From Sediminibacterium sp. (GTDB lineage Bacteria; Bacteroidota; Bacteroidia; Chitinophagales; Chitinophagaceae), in the NCBI GenBank assembly GCA_030832695.1, contig JAURIP010000131.1:1-5160 (forward strand): a DNA stretch of 5,160 nucleotides, read 5' to 3'. The notes under the pieces were generated by a model, which searched no databases, was not told where the DNA came from, and worked only from the letters and a program-made list of their open reading frames with translations. A program made the position numbers and the translations under genes. Below, piece after piece: positions 1-5,160 of the stretch; position 1 is the stretch's first letter; each line of letters starts with the position of its first letter.

Positions 1-323
1 ACTTTTACTTGTGGGGATGATTCTGGCATCACGATATAGGCTTTGATGCCTAACATTTTTGCTGCAAAAGCCAATGCCTGTGCGTGGTTACCAGAAGAAT
101 GTGTAGCAACTCCTTTTTCCAATTGCTCTTTTGTTAATTGCAAACTTGCATTCATGCCGCCCCTAATTTTAAATGCGCCAATTTTTTGGAAATTCTCACA
201 TTTGAAATACAAGTCTAACCCATACAATGCATTGATACTTTTACAAGTCATGATGGGTGTGTTGTGAATATAAGGCGCAATTCGATTTGCTGCTGCTTCA
301 ATGGTTGCTTTAGTGATTTTCAT
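1..323 (-). CDS. PLP-dependent serine racemase / serine-threonine dehydratase, N-terminal part (runs off left edge)
   Basis: The reverse strand reads from ATG at 323 through 107 full codons with no stop, so only about the first third of a protein of usually 310-330 residues is present. It belongs to fold-type II PLP enzymes. Residues 41-55 (KCENFQKIGAFKIRG) hold the PLP-binding lysine, K52. Residues 74-82 (THSSGNHAQ) form the loop that binds the substrate carboxylate and cofactor. Eukaryotic serine racemases have the same pattern (FKCELFQKTGSFKIRG, THSSGNHGQ), and the second serine of the loop (S77 here) aligns with the serine that acts as racemisation base there; biosynthetic IlvA enzymes usually have SAGNHAQG. 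I infer a cytoplasmic enzyme that racemises and/or deaminates serine or threonine. The racemase versus dehydratase balance cannot be decided without the C-terminal part. It is divergent from the amino acid permease, which may share its substrate. Confidence 0.88.
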   Translation of the reverse strand, partial: MKITKATIEAAANRIAPYIHNTPIMTCKSINALYGLDLYFKCENFQKIGAFKIRGGMNASLQLTKEQLEKGVATHSSGNHAQALAFAAKMLGIKAYIVMPESSPQVK

Positions 324-365
324 AGAATGAATTTAAACAATATTTGCTTATCTTGAAGGATGCAA
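324..365. promoter_or_regulatory. Short divergent intergenic region between racemase/dehydratase and permease genes
   Basis: Only 42 bp separate the two divergent start codons, so both promoters must lie here or reach into the opposing gene, which makes coordinated control plausible. On the plus strand AATATTTG (339-346) matches the Bacteroidota -7 consensus TAnnTTTG at all but its first base, but no convincing -33 TTTG lies upstream. GAAGG at 355-359 is a Shine-Dalgarno-like site six bases before ATG 366 and directly abutting ATG 360, which favours 366 as the permease start. No promoter could be assigned on the minus strand. Confidence 0.3.
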
Positions 366-1664
366 ATGGAACATAAAAAAATTGGTATTTGGACAAGCAC
401 TTCGCTTGTTGTAGGCAATATGATTGGCGCAGGTGTTTTTTTGATGCCTTCGGCCTTAGCTAGTTTTGGAAGTATCAGTTTAATTGGGTGGCTTTTTTCT
501 GCATTGGGAGCAATTGTGATTGCAAAAGTATTTGCCAACTTCAGCAAGTTGATTCCAGCTTCGGATGGAGGTCCTTATGCTTTTACAAAAGCTGGGCTAG
601 GTGATTTTGCAGGATTTTTGGTAGGATGGGGTTATTTAATTTCTGTTTGGACAACCAATGCAGCAATTGCAGTTTCATTGGTAAGTGCAATGAGTACCTT
701 TTTCCCAATACTCGCAGAAAATTCAAGTATCGCTTTAGCAACTGGACTGGGTTTTCTTTGGTTGCTCACTTGGGTAAATACCATGGGTGTATATGCTTCT
801 GGAAGAGTCATACTCATGACCACTATTTTGAAAATAGTACCCCTTATTTTAGTGGCAATTGGGGGACTTTTATTTTTAGATCCTCAAAATTTACTACCAT
901 TTAATATGAGTGGCACGAGCAGTTGGCAAGCCATTACTGCAACGACCACTTTAACATTTTTTGCATTTTTAGGGATTGAATGTGCGACGATTCCATCCAG
1001 TAGTATCGACGATCCAGGACAAAATATATCTAAAGCAACGATGCGCGGTGTATGGATTGCAGCAGCCGTTTATATATTTAGTACTGCTGCCATTATGGGG
1101 ATGATTCCTGCAAATCAATTACAAGTTTCTATTACACCCTTTGCGGATGCTGCAGAAAAAATTTATGGGCATGGTGCAAAGTATTGGGTTAGTGCAGGTG
1201 CTGCTATTGCTGCATTTGGTGCCTTGAACGGATTTGTACTTGTACAAGGACAAATGCCTTATGCGATGGCAAAGGATAAATTATTTCCTGCATTTTTTGC
1301 GAAACAAAATCGTAAAGGCGTACCTGCGAATGGCGTCATTGTATCTAGTATCATTATCACTTTATTGATGTTTATGAACAATTCAAAAAACCTAGCTGGT
1401 CAATTTAAGTTGCTCATATTACTTTCTACTTTTTTTACTTTGCTACCTTATTTATTGACGACTGTATCTTATTTAATTGTTCGAGCAAAACAAGCAGCAA
1501 CTTATACAAAGACCAAAACTATAACAGCAATAGTGATAAGCATCATGGCATTTTCTTTTTCTATGTGGATGTTGATTGGTTCTGGACAAGAAATAGTGTA
1601 CTGGGGATTCCTCATGCTCATGATGGGTGTACCTTTTTATGTTTATATGGTTTATAAGAACTAA
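366..1664 (+). CDS. APC-superfamily amino acid permease, AdiC/PotE-like
   Basis: This is an inner-membrane amino acid transporter of 432 residues with about 12 hydrophobic segments, the usual family size. The start at 366 is chosen over the in-frame ATG at 360 because GAAGG at 355-359 is correctly spaced only for 366. Numbering from 366, GNMIGAGVF (17-25) is the unwound TM1 motif that binds the substrate amino and carboxyl groups. FFAFLGIECA (198-207) is the TM6 motif, and STAAIMGMIP (239-248) followed by a TPFADAA stretch closely matches E. coli AdiC. By my hand alignment Y90 and E205 correspond to AdiC Y93 and E208, but F199, F290 and A22 replace AdiC W202, W293 and S26. The transport fold is secure, while arginine/agmatine exchange should not be assumed. 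No decarboxylase gene is adjacent; the divergent neighbour is a serine/threonine-type PLP enzyme, so a small or hydroxy amino acid is one possible substrate. The reading frame is intact. Confidence 0.9.
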   Translation: MEHKKIGIWTSTSLVVGNMIGAGVFLMPSALASFGSISLIGWLFSALGAIVIAKVFANFSKLIPASDGGPYAFTKAGLGDFAGFLVGWGYLISVWTTNAAIAVSLVSAMSTFFPILAENSSIALATGLGFLWLLTWVNTMGVYASGRVILMTTILKIVPLILVAIGGLLFLDPQNLLPFNMSGTSSWQAITATTTLTFFAFLGIECATIPSSSIDDPGQNISKATMRGVWIAAAVYIFSTAAIMGMIPANQLQVSITPFADAAEKIYGHGAKYWVSAGAAIAAFGALNGFVLVQGQMPYAMAKDKLFPAFFAKQNRKGVPANGVIVSSIIITLLMFMNNSKNLAGQFKLLILLSTFFTLLPYLLTTVSYLIVRAKQAATYTKTKTITAIVISIMAFSFSMWMLIGSGQEIVYWGFLMLMMGVPFYVYMVYKN

Positions 1665-1732
1665 TGTCAATTTTTTGTAAATTCGTCAATAATATGGCAT
1701 TTATTACGGTTTAGCTTTTATATTCGTAGTGT

Positions 1733-2062
1733 ATGAAAAAAAGGATCATTGGAATTTTATTGACTTTTGTGGTAGCAACACAGGTTTTCCCTGTGGATGG
1801 ATTCCGCTTTTGGTCTAATTTAGTCCAATCCAATACTCAAGCAAGTACAGCTTCTATTTTGGCGCTAGAAGAAGAGGAAGTAGAGGAGATCCAGTTTAAG
1901 GTCAAAAACATGGAATCCAACCATTCGATGTATTTTGAAAGCCAAATGGCATCCATGCTTTTAATTGCCAATTATCCTATCATGACACATTTAGGTGCAG
2001 TCATTGACAGGAATAATCCAATTCTTATCCCGCCTCCCAATATTGCTATCGAAGTAATTTAA
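1733..2062 (+). CDS. Small secreted or envelope protein of unknown function, 109 residues
   Basis: I do not recognise this protein. It starts with a classic export signal: MKKR, then a hydrophobic run at about residues 5-19 (IIGILLTFVVATQVF), followed by a polar region, so it probably goes to the periplasm or outside. There is no lipobox cysteine; indeed the protein has no cysteine at all. Residues 46-52 are an acidic cluster (EEEEVEE). The region at about 55-75 is methionine- and serine-rich, and the C-terminus is proline- and isoleucine-rich (NNPILIPPPNIAIEVI, 94-109). A second mildly hydrophobic stretch (about 72-84) is too broken to be a confident membrane segment. It lies 68 bp after the permease and 139 bp before the SulP gene, in the same direction. 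The signal peptide and intact frame argue for a real gene; no function can be inferred. Confidence 0.62.
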   Translation: MKKRIIGILLTFVVATQVFPVDGFRFWSNLVQSNTQASTASILALEEEEVEEIQFKVKNMESNHSMYFESQMASMLLIANYPIMTHLGAVIDRNNPILIPPPNIAIEVI

Positions 2063-2201
2063 AAACTTTGACTTAAGACATTCGTCACTGGCAATGGTTC
2101 AATTGACACGAAGTCATCATTTTCATAATTCATTATAGATTACTGCTCAGTTATTTGACTTGTAATTTGAATGAATGGTTCTATAAAATATAAAATTAAA
2201 A
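2063..2201. other. Intergenic leader before the SulP gene, with short repeated TTTGACTT words
   Basis: This 139 bp stretch holds no gene on either strand that I can support. TTTGACTT occurs at 2067-2074 and again at 2154-2161, and the complement of its core, AAGTCA, lies at 2111-2116. The last 30 bases are very A-rich, as is common just before Bacteroidota start codons. The promoter of the transporter operon is expected here, but no full match to the Bacteroidota consensus (TTTG, about 19 bp, TAnnTTTG) was found; TAATTTG at 2163-2169 is the nearest -7-like word. No hairpin with a T-tract ends the upstream gene. Confidence 0.3.
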
Positions 2202-3713
2202 ATGAGTTTACATCAACCAAATCAAGGGTTAAGTTTCAAATATTTGAAGGAAGATTTACCGGCAGGCTTAGTCGTTTTTTTAGTCGCTTTGCCTCTGTGT
2301 TTAGGGATTGCATTGGCATCTGGTGCACCTTTATTTTCTGGCATCATTGCTGGTATTGTTGGAGGAATTATTGTTGCTTTCGCTAGCGGATCTGCATTGA
2401 GTGTGAGTGGTCCAGCTGCAGGTCTTACTGTGATTGTTTTAAATGGGATTACTACATTAGGATCCTATGATCAATTTTTGGTTGCTGTTGCAATTGCAGG
2501 AGTGTTACAAATTGTTTTAGGCTATTTAAAAGCAGGCGTAATAGGCTATTATTTTCCTTCCAGTGTCATTAAAGGGATGCTCGCTGCAATTGGTATCATA
2601 TTAATATTAAAACAATTACCAATTGCAATTGGATATAATAAAACTGCTGCACAGAATTACCATATGGGGTCCATCATTATTGCAAGTATTTCAATTGGAA
2701 TTATTTTATTTTGGGAAATGCCTATATTAAAAAAGTATGCCTTTTTTAAATATGTACCCGGCGCTTTGATTGCCGTACTTGTTGGTGTTGGTTTGAATCT
2801 ATTTTTTAATGCAAGTATGCCAGCATGGGCTTTATCTGCAGACGCATTGGTAAAATTACCTGTGGCAAATAACAGTTCTGAATTTATTGGACAGTTTACG
2901 CTACCCAATTTTAAAGCACTTGGAAACTATCAGGTTTATGTAGTTGCCATCACCATTGCGATTATTGCAAGTTTAGAATCTTTATTGAGTACCGAAGCAG
3001 CGGATAAATTAGACCCATATAAACGTGTGACACCAACAAACAGAGAATTAAAAGCACAAGGATTGGGTAATTTAATTTCTGGAATGATTGGTGGCTTACC
3101 CATGACAGCTGTGATTGTTAGAACTTCTGCCAATGTGAATGCTGGAGCAAAAACAAAACTTTCTGCGATTTTTCATGGCTTACTTTTATTAACGAGTGTA
3201 GTTGCTTTTGCATCTATCTTAAACCAAATTCCACTGGCTTGTTTAGCAGCAGTTCTTTTGGTAGTAGGCTATAAATTAGCTAAAGTGTCTTTATTTAAAG
3301 AAATGTATAAACTAGGATGGGAGCATTTTGTCCCATTTATTGTAACAGTGGTTGCTATTCAATTTAGTGATTTACTAAAAGGGATTGCATTAGGTATGCT
3401 GGTGGCTATATTTTATATCTTAAGAACTAATTTTCGTCGTGATTATGAAATTCATCAGGAAAAAAAATCTGAAGGAGGAAACATCAATATTATGCTATCT
3501 GAACATGTGACATTTATCAATAAAGGAAGTATCGCTAAAAAATTATCTGATATTCCAAACGATACCATTGTTACAATAGATGCTAGTAAATCACATTATA
3601 TTGATATCGATGTACTTGAAATTATTTATAATTTTGAAAAAGCAGCAAAATTGAAAAATATTCAGGTAAATTTGGTGCAAGTACCAACTAGGGCAGTAGT
3701 TTCTGGGCATTAA
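2202..3713 (+). CDS. SulP-family inorganic anion transporter with C-terminal STAS domain, probable bicarbonate transporter
   Basis: This 503-residue inner-membrane protein begins with a short cytoplasmic tail. The SulP signature follows at about 17-41, including DLPAGLVVFLVALPLCLGIA. SGPAAGLT (69-76) lies in the first half of the substrate-site helices. SLESLLS (257-263) carries E259 at the position of the TM8 acidic residue that binds sodium in the cyanobacterial bicarbonate transporter BicA (Asp258 there, from memory). QGLGNLISGMIGGLP (286-300) is the conserved loop and TM9/10 region. Residues about 426-495 form a compact STAS domain, with D460, S462 and D468 in the usual D-x-S-x6-D strand-loop pattern. 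The gene sits directly before a beta carbonic anhydrase, and this SulP subgroup is often fused to one, so bicarbonate (or carbonate) is the most likely substrate. No sulfate-assimilation genes are nearby; sulfate or another anion remains possible. The N-terminus fits the family, supporting the start at 2202. Confidence 0.92.
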   Translation: MSLHQPNQGLSFKYLKEDLPAGLVVFLVALPLCLGIALASGAPLFSGIIAGIVGGIIVAFASGSALSVSGPAAGLTVIVLNGITTLGSYDQFLVAVAIAGVLQIVLGYLKAGVIGYYFPSSVIKGMLAAIGIILILKQLPIAIGYNKTAAQNYHMGSIIIASISIGIILFWEMPILKKYAFFKYVPGALIAVLVGVGLNLFFNASMPAWALSADALVKLPVANNSSEFIGQFTLPNFKALGNYQVYVVAITIAIIASLESLLSTEAADKLDPYKRVTPTNRELKAQGLGNLISGMIGGLPMTAVIVRTSANVNAGAKTKLSAIFHGLLLLTSVVAFASILNQIPLACLAAVLLVVGYKLAKVSLFKEMYKLGWEHFVPFIVTVVAIQFSDLLKGIALGMLVAIFYILRTNFRRDYEIHQEKKSEGGNINIMLSEHVTFINKGSIAKKLSDIPNDTIVTIDASKSHYIDIDVLEIIYNFEKAAKLKNIQVNLVQVPTRAVVSGH

Positions 3714-3721
3714 ATATTTTT

Positions 3722-3765
3722 AAAGTAGCGATCAAAGTAGCATTTTAATAATCCGCTACAAGTAG
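3722..3765 (+). repeat. Short AAGTAG repeats and an imperfect hairpin between the transporter and carbonic anhydrase genes
   Basis: AAAGTAGCGATC (3722-3733) is followed at once by AAAGTAGCATTT (3734-3745), sharing the first eight bases. AAGTAG recurs at 3760-3765, so the three copies start at 3723, 3735 and 3760, spacings of 12 and 25. In addition GTAGCG (3725-3730) is complementary to CGCTAC (3754-3759 region), which could form a stem around a loop of roughly 20-25 bases. No T-tract follows, so it does not look like a terminator. It could be a regulator site, an mRNA processing or stability element, or chance in AT-rich DNA. Confidence 0.35.
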
Positions 3766-3804
3766 TATTAAGAAATAATTTTAAAAAATTAAAATAAAAT
3801 AAAA

Positions 3805-4437
3805 ATGGAAAAATCATACCAAAGATTAATTAAAAATAATAAAACATGGGTCGCAGAACAATTACAATTAGATCCTAATTTTTTTGAAAATCTATCCAAA
3901 GGCCAGACGCCTGAATATTTATGGATAGGTTGTTCAGATAGCAGGGTGCCAGCTGAGTCTATCACAGGAACAGAACCTGGTGAAATGTTTGTACATCGTA
4001 ACATTGCCAATATGGTGGTACATAGTGATATGAATATGCTTAGTGTCTTGTCATATGCAGTGGATGTGTTAAAAGTAAAGCATATCATAGTATGTGGCCA
4101 TTATGGTTGTGGGGGAGTAATGGCGGCAATGAAGAACCAACAATTTGGTTTAATTGATAATTGGCTTCGTCACATAAAAGACGTGTATCGTTACCATCAT
4201 GATGAATTGGACGCTATTAAAGATGAAACTTTAAGAGCAAGAAGGTTTGTGGAAGTGAATGTACAAGAACAAGTACATGATTTGGGAAAAACTTCAATAG
4301 TTCAAAATGCATGGAAAAGAGGACAACAATTACACCTTCATGGTTGGGCTTATGACATTCAAGACGGACTCATTAATGACTTAGGGGTTAATTTTACTTG
4401 CACTAAAGATTTACATACGGTCTATCATCTTGATTAA
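3805..4437 (+). CDS. can: Beta-class carbonic anhydrase (Can-like, type II)
   Basis: This 210-residue cytoplasmic zinc enzyme interconverts CO2 and bicarbonate. CSDSR (43-47) supplies the zinc ligand C43 and the D45-R47 dyad; CGHYGCGG (97-104) supplies the zinc ligands H99 and C102. Similarity to E. coli Can (220 residues) runs along the whole length, for example at [39 protein letters not shown] and HGWAYDI. W40, R65 and Y183 match the three residues that form the inhibitory bicarbonate site in type II enzymes (W39, R64 and Y181 in the Haemophilus and E. coli proteins), so allosteric control by bicarbonate is predicted. The short missing C-terminal tail is ordinary variation. The gene follows the SulP transporter by 91 bp with no evident promoter of its own, suggesting co-transcription, and an intrinsic terminator follows it. 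The leader is A-rich with no Shine-Dalgarno site. Confidence 0.97.
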   Translation: MEKSYQRLIKNNKTWVAEQLQLDPNFFENLSKGQTPEYLWIGCSDSRVPAESITGTEPGEMFVHRNIANMVVHSDMNMLSVLSYAVDVLKVKHIIVCGHYGCGGVMAAMKNQQFGLIDNWLRHIKDVYRYHHDELDAIKDETLRARRFVEVNVQEQVHDLGKTSIVQNAWKRGQQLHLHGWAYDIQDGLINDLGVNFTCTKDLHTVYHLD

Positions 4438-4460
4438 CAAGAGAATATAGATTTAAATAC

Positions 4461-4490
4461 AAAAGGAGCGTTTTCAATGCTCCTTTTTTT
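4461..4490 (+). terminator. Intrinsic terminator after the carbonic anhydrase gene
   Basis: The stem GGAGC (4465-4469) pairs with GCTCC (4479-4483) around a nine-base loop, which a G-T pair (4470/4478) shortens to seven. Seven T residues follow at 4484-4490, and AAAA at 4461-4464 can pair with the start of the T-tract. It begins 24 bases after the carbonic anhydrase stop codon, marks the end of the transporter and carbonic anhydrase unit, and separates it from the receptor gene. Confidence 0.9.
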
Positions 4491-4492
4491 AT

Positions 4493-4529
4493 GCCAATAT
4501 CTATTAGTTAATATTAAGTTCATATTGGC
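4493..4529. repeat. Nested inverted repeats upstream of the receptor gene (candidate operator)
   Basis: GCCAATAT (4493-4500) and ATATTGGC (4522-4529) form a perfect 8-bp inverted repeat with a 21-base spacer. The spacer contains the perfect 10-bp palindrome TTAATATTAA (4508-4517), whose centre is within two bases of the centre of the outer repeat. There is no T-tract after the right arm, so a second terminator is unlikely. The position, 56 bp before the receptor start codon and just after the terminator, suits a binding site for a dimeric regulator. This is inference from symmetry only. Confidence 0.4.
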
Positions 4530-4550
4530 TTAACAATTCGGTAACATGAC

Positions 4551-4563
4551 TATTTGATATTTG
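4551..4563 (+). promoter_or_regulatory. Possible -7-type promoter words for the receptor gene
   Basis: TATTTG (4551-4556) and GATATTTG (4556-4563) are partial matches to the Bacteroidota -7 consensus TAnnTTTG. The second lacks only the first T and would give a leader of roughly 15 bases. A TTG at 4525-4527 could serve as -33 element for the first word (about 21 bp) but is too far from the second. The upstream terminator means a promoter must exist in 4491-4584, but its exact position is uncertain. Confidence 0.25.
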
Positions 4564-4584
4564 TCCTACAAATAAAATCATATC

Positions 4585-5160
4585 GTGAAAAGGATACTAC
4601 TAATAATAATTTGTTTTGTTACAGCTATTTCGGTTCAAGCGCAAAAAGCAAAATTGATAGGTAAGGTTACAAACGTAAAAAATGATGTTTTAGTTGGCGT
4701 TACACTAACTTTAAAATCCGATAAAAGTCAAGTTTCAAAAACAGATATCGAAGGTAGATTCAGTTTCAATATCGATATCAACAAAGCCTATACTTTAGAT
4801 TTATCTTATGTTGGTTACAAAGCAAAATCTATCGATGTCATTGGTGCTAAAACTGCTAACGAAGAAATTGTTTTGGATGTATTATTAGAGGAGTCTGGTA
4901 AAAACTTGACTGATGTAGTCGTTTCTTCTACAAGATCTACCAATAAAGGTGCTACTGATAACGCCTTAATTGCTTTTCAAAGAAATACCAATACAGTGGC
5001 TTCTGTGATTTCTGCAGAATCTATCAAAAGAAGTCCAGATAGAAATACTGCTGAAATTTTAAAAAGAACACCAGGAGCTTCTATTCAAGAAGGTAAATAT
5101 ATTATTGTAAGAGGTTTAGCAGATCGTTATAACCAAGCCATGTTAAATGGTATTTTATTG
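4585..5160 (+). CDS. TonB-dependent outer-membrane receptor, N-terminal part (runs off right edge)
   Basis: From GTG at 4585 the frame stays open for 192 codons to the window edge. An in-frame TAA lies four codons upstream and no in-frame ATG precedes the signal peptide, so GTG is the best start. Residues 1-19 form a signal peptide (KRILLIIICFVTAISVQA) with a good cleavage site before Q20. Residues about 24-102 are a carboxypeptidase-regulatory-like beta domain (GKVTN, DIEGRFSF, LSYVGYK). LTDVVVSS (108-115) looks like the TonB-box region. From about 135 the plug domain begins, with SAESIKRSPDRNTAEILKRTPG (split over 143-164) and IIVRGLADRYNQAMLNG (173-189). Such receptors import siderophores, cobalamin, glycans or peptides across the outer membrane using TonB energy. 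The substrate cannot be read from this part; no SusD-type partner is visible, as the downstream sequence is missing. Full-length members usually exceed 700 residues. Confidence 0.92.
   Translation, partial: MKRILLIIICFVTAISVQAQKAKLIGKVTNVKNDVLVGVTLTLKSDKSQVSKTDIEGRFSFNIDINKAYTLDLSYVGYKAKSIDVIGAKTANEEIVLDVLLEESGKNLTDVVVSSTRSTNKGATDNALIAFQRNTNTVASVISAESIKRSPDRNTAEILKRTPGASIQEGKYIIVRGLADRYNQAMLNGILL

Noticed and set aside
43..267. 74-codon plus-strand open frame
   Set aside because: It overlaps the strongly conserved racemase/dehydratase on the opposite strand and has no recognisable features.
320..547. Minus-strand open frame over the permease start
   Set aside because: It is antisense to the conserved permease N-terminus and covers the divergent promoter region; a shadow frame.
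366..1664. Naming the permease adiC or potE
   Set aside because: The substrate-gating tryptophans are absent and no arginine or ornithine decarboxylase gene is adjacent.
1719..1726. TATATTCG as -7 element for the 109-residue protein gene
   Set aside because: It ends only six bases before the start codon, leaving essentially no leader, and no -33 element was found.
2103..2139. TTGACA (2103-2108) with a TATAGA-like word (2134-2139) as an E. coli-type promoter
   Set aside because: The gap is 25 bp, far from the usual 17, and Bacteroidota primary sigma factors do not use this consensus.
2171..2386. 71-codon plus-strand open frame overlapping the SulP start
   Set aside because: Its sequence is a frame-shifted reading of the conserved SulP N-terminus, with a phenylalanine- and arginine-rich composition unlike a real protein.
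2202..3713. Calling the SulP gene a sulfate permease
   Set aside because: There are no sulfate-assimilation neighbours, and the adjoining carbonic anhydrase points to bicarbonate.
3725..3759. Hairpin after the SulP stop codon as a terminator
   Set aside because: The stem is short with a large loop, and no T-tract follows.
3789..4088. 99-codon minus-strand open frame
   Set aside because: It is antisense to the carbonic anhydrase catalytic region, which explains the coding signal.

Overview
The window looks like chromosomal DNA from a member of the Bacteroidota. The evidence is AT-rich DNA, A-rich leaders mostly lacking Shine-Dalgarno sites, and a TonB-dependent receptor that opens with a carboxypeptidase-regulatory-like domain, a layout typical of that phylum. 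A family such as Chitinophagaceae is plausible, but the sequence alone does not settle it. No rRNA, tRNA, CRISPR array, insertion sequence or phage gene was seen.

Left part (1-1664): the N-terminal third of a PLP-dependent serine racemase / serine-threonine dehydratase runs leftward off the edge. It diverges, across about 40 bp, from a complete APC-superfamily amino acid permease related to the AdiC/PotE group. The pair suggests transport and processing of an amino acid, but the permease lacks the two gating tryptophans of the arginine/agmatine antiporter AdiC, so its substrate is open.

Middle part (1733-4490): a 109-residue protein of unknown function with a probable signal peptide is followed by a SulP-family anion transporter with a C-terminal STAS domain, then a beta-class carbonic anhydrase very similar to E. 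coli Can. The last two are on the same strand with a 91 bp gap and no obvious terminator or promoter between them. They form a bicarbonate uptake and CO2/bicarbonate interconversion module; other bacteria carry the same two activities fused in one protein. A clear intrinsic terminator closes this unit.

Right part (4491-5160): after a short regulatory-looking stretch with nested palindromes, a TonB-dependent outer-membrane receptor starts at a GTG codon and runs off the right edge. It includes the signal peptide, the regulatory-like domain and the beginning of the plug.

I do not see a clearly new biological system. The points most worth a second look are the unknown secreted protein, the nested palindrome before the receptor gene, the repeat and hairpin structure between the transporter and carbonic anhydrase genes, and residue-level departures in the permease and the STAS domain.
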